Source of the DNA: Tribonema minus
Lineage: Eukaryota > Sar > Xanthophyceae > Tribonematales > Tribonemataceae
DNA: 64,000 nucleotides
NCBI GenBank assembly: GCA_017506865.1
Contig: JAFCMP010000554.1
Span: 310,001-374,000 of the forward strand
Direction of reading: 5' to 3'
Shown: positions 36,301 through 45,300 of the stretch, one piece after another
Position numbering within the stretch: position 1 is the stretch's first letter
Layout of the letters: each line of letters opens with the position of its first letter
Made by a program: the position numbers and the translations under genes
The notes under the pieces: model-generated
Told to the model about the DNA's origin: nothing
Database searches by the model: none
The model's input: the letters and a program-made list of their open reading frames with translations, nothing else

Positions 36301-39300
36301 CCAGCAATCACGTACTTCAAAGTATTCAAGAAATGATTGTTGTCGACAGACATAAGAAGCGGGAGGCTGGTCGCGCCAGCGGCAGGAGGGCGAGGGTTTA
36401 GGGTCAGATTAGGGTAAGGTTTAGGATAGGGGTAAGGGTTAGGATGAGGGTGCAGATTAGGGTTAGGCTTAGGGTTTGGGCGCCGGCGCGGCGCCCCGTG
36501 AGCAGGGACTGCAGCAAGCGGGCATGCTGCCAGTGAGCATCAACAATCTGGAGGAGGTGGTACGCAACGTGATGAGGGAGCCTAATTTTTTTACCTAACC
36601 CTAACCCTAACCCTAACCGTAACACTAGGGGCGGCCGGGTTGCGGTCGTCGGTGGTCGGTGGTCGTACCGCAACCCAGACCACCCCTGGTGATCATCGCC
36701 CTCCTTGTGCTCCTTCATTGCCTAGCGTACCACCTCCTCCAGATGCTCCCGCCAGTGAGCATTAACGACACACACGTGACAGGTCCACCTGTGGCGTCCA
36801 TGCGCCACTGCTGAGGTCCATGTGCCTCATCATGTTCGCACCTATCGTGTTCGCACCTATGGTCCACACAGGCAAAGTGAGGCATTGCCAAGACCCAAAC
36901 GCGGCCTTCAGTGCTGCACTGAGGCGATTAAACTGATGAGCTTGCGCACTTGGAACCTTGTGTATGCCGTCACATACCCCTACATACCTCGCAGTTACAC
37001 TTGCACACACGCCACATCCTCCGCGTCTCCCACGCTGCACTCGCATACGCATGATAACAACTCTGCTAGGCAGTGCAACAGCCCCTTCTCCTCCCCCCCC
37101 ACACTCAACCCAGTCACCCACCCTACCAATGACGACACCAGTCCTGTATTGTTATTACCTCGGAGTCTTTTCGCTTTGGGCGCGAAAAGCCCGCTCCTGC
37201 ATCAGTCTTGCACCTTCTTTGTGAGCAGGTACATGCGGAACGGCGCTCAGCACTGATACGTGACCACAACTCTGCTGAGCACTGCAACGACCACACGCTA
37301 CATACCCCCTCCCAACAATCGACCAGACACCCCCTGTACCAATGACACCACTCCTGTACTTTTCATGAATTTTCTCGCTGAGCGCGTGAAGAGCCCAGAC
37401 GGGTGAATGTCCAGCTTGCAATCAGAATCTACATGTGTCTGGTTGTGATTCAAGTACTTGAAGTACCTTCTTTGTGAGCAGGTACATGCGAAACGGCGCC
37501 CAGCTCTGGTGCGTGCCCAATGACACCAGCCTTGTACTTTTATTGATTCTCGCTCAGGGCGCGATAAAGCCCAACACTTTGGTGAATGTCGCGTGGCGCC
37601 CAAAAAGCCCTCTCTGCATCAATTTTGTACCTTTTTGGTGAGCAGGTACATGCGGAACGGCGCCCAGCTCTGGTACGTTCCCGCGGGTGCGCGCACGGCA
37701 TGCACCGCAGTGGCCGCGCGCACCGACGCGCCGCGCGTGCAGGCCGCGTTGCAGATCAGGCCCTCCTCGCCAAAGTAGCGCCCCGCGCCCAGGCGGTTCA
37801 CCTGCATCAGCGATCAGCGCGAGGGGGCGTATGTATGTGTGTATGTGATGAGTGGATTGAATGCGGGGGGTATGTGTGTGTGTGTGTGTGTGTGCACGGG
37901 GGTATGTATGCATGTATGTGGTGAGTGAAGTGAATGAAAACGAATCAAAAGATCGTAGAGCTCTAGGTGACAAGGGATGGTTAGGCGCATGCTATTATGG
38001 GCGGTTCACCTGCATCAGCGCTCAGCACGGGGCGTATGCATGTACTTTAAAGTGTGTATGTATGTGCTGAGTGAATGCTACTGGGAGGTTCCCCTGCATC
38101 AGCGCTCAGCGCGGGGCATATGTATATATGAATGCATGTATGAATGTGCTGAGTGATGAATGTGCTGAGTGAATGTGAATATAAATGCTAGCGAGGTGGC
38201 AGTCGGTGCTGCAAAGGTGAGGGTCAAGGGAGTAAGGGGGGGATGTGTAGGGGCGCTGGCAGTAATAAGCGCGCTGCCGCTGCAGTACACAATACAACGT
38301 ATACATTCCGCCCCCAAACACAATGTATGAAGGTGCAGCAGAGTGTCACTGTTTGGCGTGCAGCGCACCTCTTTCTCGGTGCCGCCGTAGCCCTCCTGCA
38401 GAACTTCAACACTGGTGTCTTGGGGTCCCACCACAATGTAGAAGCCGTCCGCCGGCTCATCGCGCTGCACAATGTAGTCGCCTGGGTTATACCTGTATAT
38501 ACATACATACATACATACATACATACGCATCAAGAGCGTAGCGTTAGCACACAGGTGTGCCTCGGGTGTCGAGTGCCTCGGGTGTCGAGTGTCACTGGAA
38601 AAGGCCTGCATTTGCGGCGTACAATGCAGCTAGGCTTAGTGAACGTGCTTGCTCGAGTACAGAGCAAAGCGGCTGCGGGCATGCAATGCTCAGCAGTACA
38701 TACTTAGTACACAAGTGCATACGCATCAAGAGCTGAGTGTGTTAGCACACAGGCGTGCCTCGGGTGTCAAGTGTCACTGCAACAGGCCTGCATTTTTTTT
38801 TTGCGGCGTAAGATGCAGCTGGGGGACGTAGCAAACGTACTTGCTCGAGTGCAGAGCTACATGGCTGGGGGGATGCAGCACTGCTCTGCGGAGTAATGAC
38901 ATGGTCATTCGACAATGGCTCTGAGAGCGTTGTGGCTGATTGGCTTGGGATGACGCACACTCCCCTTCCATGCGTAGAGTGCAGTATGCATGCAAACAGG
39001 CGATTTGCACGCTTCGCATCAGCACACGAGACTTGCATGTCGATTGATTTGCCTCCTTCGCTGCAGCCGTTGCACATGTCTCTACACACATGCTGCAATG
39101 CGGAAGATCATTAGCAGGCGCACAGAGCCAGAACAAGCTCAAGTACTTCACTCTGCATGAATATTGCAACCTGAAAAAAAAGTGTCATGTCAACTTGAAA
39201 AAAAAAGAGTATACATACATACCTGACATCCTGCAGGCCTCTCAGTGCCTCGGCCTGCTTCTGTAGTGAAAGCTGGGCAAAGTGCAGGTCCTCTATGCTC

Positions 39301-42300
39301 AGCAGAGCCTCCCTCAGGCCCTGCCGCCGCTGCAGCACTCGCCTGCTTGCAACAGCACGCAATTCATACACCATGTGATGGAGGCAGCAAGGCAACGTAA
39401 AGCACCAATTTGAACTCGTGTGCACAAAGCACGCCCGTCATTGAATCGTTCGCATTGTAATCTGTCCTACAAGCGATGAATGGTGGCATACATCATGCCA
39501 TCTGTACACACACCCCTGACACAGCATGGATGCTGTACCAACTGATCACGTTGTCGGTCTAATGAGAATGGTGCATGGTGACGGCTCAAGAACACAAAAC
39601 GGTGCATCGCCCATAGCACATACACAGCTAGCTTTGCCTTCCGTGTTGACCAAAATGTCACAATTCAGTGTTCAGTGTTGGCCAAAATGTAACAATTCAG
39701 AGTTCACGTTGCAAAATGTCACAGGTTCATGGTCGCTTGGCCTCTCAGATGATTGAGCTCCCTCATGGGGTTCAACCGGTTGACACGAACACAACAGCAC
39801 CGGTCCAGGGCCGTTCGCACCAAGTACACAATTAACGCTTTCGAATGAGCATCAAGTATAATAAGAGTGTACCTGTCCTCTCTGGTGAGTTGCTCCGGCT
39901 TTGCAGTTTCGCCCAACAGCCACTGTGCGCCTTCTCCGTCTGCAGAATCGCACAAGAAGGAGTTACAAGTGCGTTAGCACCACAGGCGACCCCATCAATC
40001 ATGCACGATCAGTAGAATTTGTGCAGTTCATGCACATTTGAATAAAATTGAGCGTGCACTCACTGGACAAGTTCTGTCTCATTTTGCCTTTTGCAAACCA
40101 GTGCCATTGCATGGCCAGTCACCCAATGGATACATCAGTTTGGTGAACATGAAACCTTTTGATGGCCCTGTGGCATGAGCTATGACAGCGCTACATTCTG
40201 TAACACTTATGCATGCGCGTTCACCAGGCACGAGTGCCAGCGGCTTCACAGATGCTTTTCGGCAGTGCCCTCAAAGGCATGGCACATGGCAGCAAGTCAG
40301 CAATCAGCAGCTGAGTGTGCTCCACTGTTCAGAGGCGACGCGTAACACGAAATGCACACATACACTCGAGGCATATGATTATGCTCGGCGACCAGCAGTT
40401 GAGCGTGCTGCAAGTGTAGAGGCAAATTACAGCAGCCAAATGTGCTGCACTGTTCAGAGGCGGCGCGCAACACAACGTAGTGATCGGCAACCAAGTTCCA
40501 ATCCCCCCATGGCATTCAACACATTGTCACATTGCTCAGAAGCTGTCGCCACCAGCAATGTCCCCGCCGCTCACCCTTCCCCTATGCTGCTGCTCGACAG
40601 TTGCAAATACGATGACCACTGACGCAATTATGTACCGTCGCCAGCGGAATCCTGATCCCCATCCCCCACTGCACCCCCCTTACCCAATGGCACAGTATCT
40701 ATCACCTACATTATTGAATGGCCTAATGGCACAATATCCATCACCCAATGGCACAATGCTGATCACCCAATGACACAGTATCAACCACCCAGAGGCACAG
40801 TAGCACTGACGTACTGTACCTACATTATGAGTGGCGCCATGTCATGTACCCTCACCAGCGCTACTGCAAAGTCATGTACCTTCGCCAGCGCTGGCAATGA
40901 AGTACTGTACTGTACATCATGAGTGGTGCAATGTCACGTACCTTCGCCAGCGCTGTCGTCTTCTGCATCCCCCAGCGCACCCCCTCCCCCTACGGAGTCA
41001 TCCTCCTCCCCCACGGTGTCCAGCCACTGAGCCGCAGCGCATGCCTGTGCCGCCATCGCTGCCGCAGTCATTGGCGGGCCAGCAAGTGCGCCGCCGCTTG
41101 CTCCTGAGGGGCGGTGCGATGGCAGCACATATACAAATCAGCAGCAAAACAGTACTTCTATGGGCCAGCAGTGGTCCGCATGATGTGGGGTTAAAGGAGG
41201 CCTGAATGGTAGGTGAATGCTGCCATTGAAGAGCTACTGAGAGGAGCACCCGCAGGCGAGACGACGCCACGTGGTGTCAGCATCAAATAATTTGCCATCC
41301 ATGTCTCTAAAGCGGCACCAGAATGCGTAGCCTTCGGACTAGCAAATGTCTCCTTCCCAGCAGAACTGAGCCGCAAATGTCAGACATACTCCTGTGTCGT
41401 CGCTAGGGGTATGGCCGGCATGGTATCAACGAGAATCAACAAACTTTCTAAGCTCTGCATAGTCCACAGTGGCTTTGTTTTGTGGGTCCACCTTCCACCA
41501 ACAGGCCGGCCAAAAAGCCTAAACAATCCGAAGATCGCGTGTCAGCTTCCCGTTTCAAGACGGCACCATACATGCCCACACCAACGGACCTATGCCGCCG
41601 CCGCCCCAGTCATCCGCGCCCGTCGCCAGGGGGTCGTGGACCATGCTCTGACTGCTCTCCGTGCTGGACATGAGGTCGCTCGTCGTGGTCTGGAAGTGCA
41701 AGTTGAGGTTGTCCTCCGCAGCAGCAGCAGCGCTCGCCGCAGCAACAACGCTCAGCGCAGCGGCTGCCGCGCGAGGCGATGAGGGCGTCGACCTGGGGCC
41801 TGCAGGCAAGGCAAGGGCGTCATGCGGGGCACCACCGGAGGAGGTTGTGAGTACGGTGGCGTGTGCGAGTATGTGGGGGGCCTGTTGGCAGTGCGACGCT
41901 GTGTTGAAGCGGCAGAAACGGCTGAGTTAGGCGACGAAGGCGTCGACCTCGGGGCTGCAGTCGAAAGCAAAAACGACATGCGGCGCACCACCGCTAGGGA
42001 CTGTGAGTCCGTGACACGCGGGGAGCATGTGGGGGGTCTGGTGGCAGTGCGACGCTGGGCTATGATGGCGGCGCCGGCCGTTGCAACGGCGGCGACAGCA
42101 CGGCTGCCGCGGTCATTCCTACAAGTGGCCGTGGCAGAGTCAGCATTGATGCTGTAGTGCGCCGACGGCCATGCCATCATTCATGGCAACTCTCGTGGGT
42201 CATCCTACAGTGCTGAGCTATGTTCAACCCTCAAGCAATACACACCATCACCTGCGGTCGACTATGCCTCACAGTCTCTGAGCAGCGCCTCGTTCACCAC

Positions 42301-45300
42301 CAACTTGCAGGGTCAACATACCGGCACACGCATTAGTACAGCAAACGCAGCCTGCCCAAACACGTGTCATTGTCCCCGCCTGCCGTGCGTGCATGCACTT
42401 ATGCTGAGCACCAACTCACCGCATCATTGGGCAGATGTTTGAGTTCTCGTGACTCCAAGCTGGCTTGACCACTATGGGACAGATATAGTGCAGCCGGTAG
42501 GCACCCAGCCTCAGAGTGGTCCTACACGTCTCCTCCCTTCAAAGACTGACATGCCCTATCAGGGTGGCCGTATGTGATTTTGAGTATCTAAACATAGCAG
42601 CGCGCCGCGCGGCGCTCGTGCCGCCGCGGCCGGGGGTGCCACAGACACCCGCTGAACGTCGCGTACCGTCTGTAACGTGATCTGCCTGCGTTGAGCGCTG
42701 ACGTCCTGCATCTATCTACCGAACGCTGCTGTGTGTTGAGCACTGCCTCTACATGCCTGCACCTGACGTAGATGCTGAGCGCTGATGCAAATGCTGAACA
42801 CTGACATCACAAAACTGTAGTGCCGCCCCCCCTGCTGAGCGTTGACATAGTGCGGTCGGGCGCCTACAGACAGTGCTAAAAGTATATATATATATACTTC
42901 ACGAAGTATACATATATATGCCACTCACCGCTGGCGCGCGGGCTGCTGCTGCGTGCCATGGGGCTCCCCCTCGGCGTACCCGTCCGCGACCCCAGGGGGC
43001 GCACACGGGGGCTCTGGCGGCCGCGCTTGGAGGGGCTCACAGGGGTGCGCACGCGCTGCTGCGTGGCGCCGCTGTCGATGCTGAGCGCTGTCTGAGGCTC
43101 CTGATGGTGGCGATGATGAGGGGACAGGAGAGAGCATGGACATGGCGTTGTCAGGGAAGTGACGACGTGCGTGTGTATGTATGTATGTATATTGAGCTCC
43201 AATACTGAGGCTCCTGGTGGTGATGATCAGCGCAGAGGAGAGAACTTGGCGACAGGGTTGTCAGGGAGGTGTTGATATGTGGCGACGTGTGTGTGTGGGT
43301 ATGTATGTATGTACGCGCTGGTGCGCGCCGCCGCTGTCAATGCTGAGCGCTGGCTGAGGCTCCTGGTAGTGATGATGATCAGCGCAGAGGAGGGAGCATG
43401 GAAGTGGCGTTGTCAGTGATGGTGTCAGTGCAGGCAGCGCCTGACGGCGACTTATACTACCGCAATGTTATCTGCTGTGATGTGACGCCATTGGCTGCTG
43501 CGGCAACAGAGGTCAACATGTTTCGATACACAAACGGCCGCCAAACTGAGACGGTATTGCAGAAGGCGATTCCAGCAGGAGTGCTTGTGTGCAATTGGTA
43601 ACAACCCCTGCGCATGGGCCGACGGCACTCCTAACTCTAACCCTAACCCTAACCCTAACCCTAAGCACAGTGGCAGGCATCACGAGAGTTTGCTACACAT
43701 GTTGCAAGTGGTTTGTCGACTTCTATGGTGATCACCCGCAGGTGATTCGCAGCACACGCTGTCATTGCCAACTGCCATGCATGTAGGCAGAGGGTGCTGA
43801 GTTGGAAAATATATCCAGTCAGCGCACTGTGCTCGAGCAAGTATCATGCCTACATATGTGTTTCAAGGGTGCGTGCATGACATACTCACCCGCTGAGTGA
43901 GCACACTCGGGGGACGAAAGCTCCCAGCTCCAATCCTGTTGACAGACGCAGTTCAACAGTTGCATTTGTGCGACATTGTAATCAGCACGTGACGCTGACA
44001 TGCTTACTCTCATCGAGCGCATATTGCAACATGTACAGGAATGCTTGGCATCCTTAGCATACACTCAGAGAAGTTGCAGAGCCTGAGATGTCGCACGTAC
44101 AGCCAATCCGCATGAAATGTCAGACAATCCGCATGAATATGCCTGTTGTTGCCGCAATGCCGTGCGCTGACGATCGCACGCAGCGAAACGTACGTCAGCC
44201 GTCGTACTGCCTCGACACCATGTGCTGGTTTTGGGGTCACAATACGTGCTGACATTGTCGTGTATGTCAAACCATACCAATATTCTGAATTGTGATTTTC
44301 ATGCTGCACTCGCTGAGTCCCACAGTCACTGGCCTCCCTCACCTATCTGACATGAGGGTGGTTTTGCCGCTCAGGCTCTGCCTCCCATGCACACAACATG
44401 TGCTGGCACGGCAGGGCACACAAAACAGTGCACTTCAACACTTCGAAGTGCACTTCTAGCAAGCAACCCAGGTGCTTTCTGAAGCTGAGACTGTTGAGTG
44501 ACAAAGTCGCCGGGCCCTGACCTATCCGACATGAGGGTGTGCGATCTTGCCGCTGAGTCGCCACAATGCCCAGTGCTCGCCGATAGTCACACCACAAACA
44601 ATTACAACACTTCAAACTGTGGTTTTGATGCTGCACTCGTCGAGGCCCTCAGTCACCGGCCTCCCTCACCTATCTGACATGAGTGTGATCTTGCCGCTCA
44701 AACGGCGTGACCCAGGCGACAGCGGCGGCTCCAAGGGGGGCGTGCGGGGGCTGCCCAGCGGCAGTGGCAGCGGCGGCGGCGCGTAGCGCCGCGATGGCGA
44801 GCTCGGCAGCACCAGCGGAGGCACGCACGGCGCCTGCGCAGGTACGAGCGGCACAGCATGGCTCAGCGCGGCGGAGCGTTACCATATAAGGTTGCGTGGC
44901 GCGGCTCAGCACAGCGGAGCGTCACCGGTCATTGATGCGTGGCAGCACAGCATGGCAGCATGGCGGAGCGTCACCATGCAAGGTTGCGTGGCACGGCTCA
45001 GCACAGCGGAGCGTCATCAGGCGGTGGCGCATGGCAGCATGGCTCGGCAGAGCGTCACCGGCGGTGGAGCGTCACCAGCGCAGTGGTGCGCGGTTGTACG
45101 GCACGGCTCAGCGCAGTGCAGCGTCACTGGCGGTGGTCGCCATTAGGAGTGCGAAATGCCGGGGCGGCGCGGCCTTGTAATCACCAGGGAAATGAGCACC
45201 GTTGCAGCACAGCAATACAGCGAGCTCGCCGCAATTGGTCAGTGTGATTATTGGCCGGCATGCGTCTTGTTGATTACCAGTGATCTGGTGAGCGACTCAA

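Noticed and set aside
25320..39342. Classification as cGMP-dependent protein kinase (PKG)
   Set aside because: The tandem CNBDs fit PKG, but the catalytic domain carries CaMKK/GRIK motifs and lacks an AGC-type C-terminal tail.
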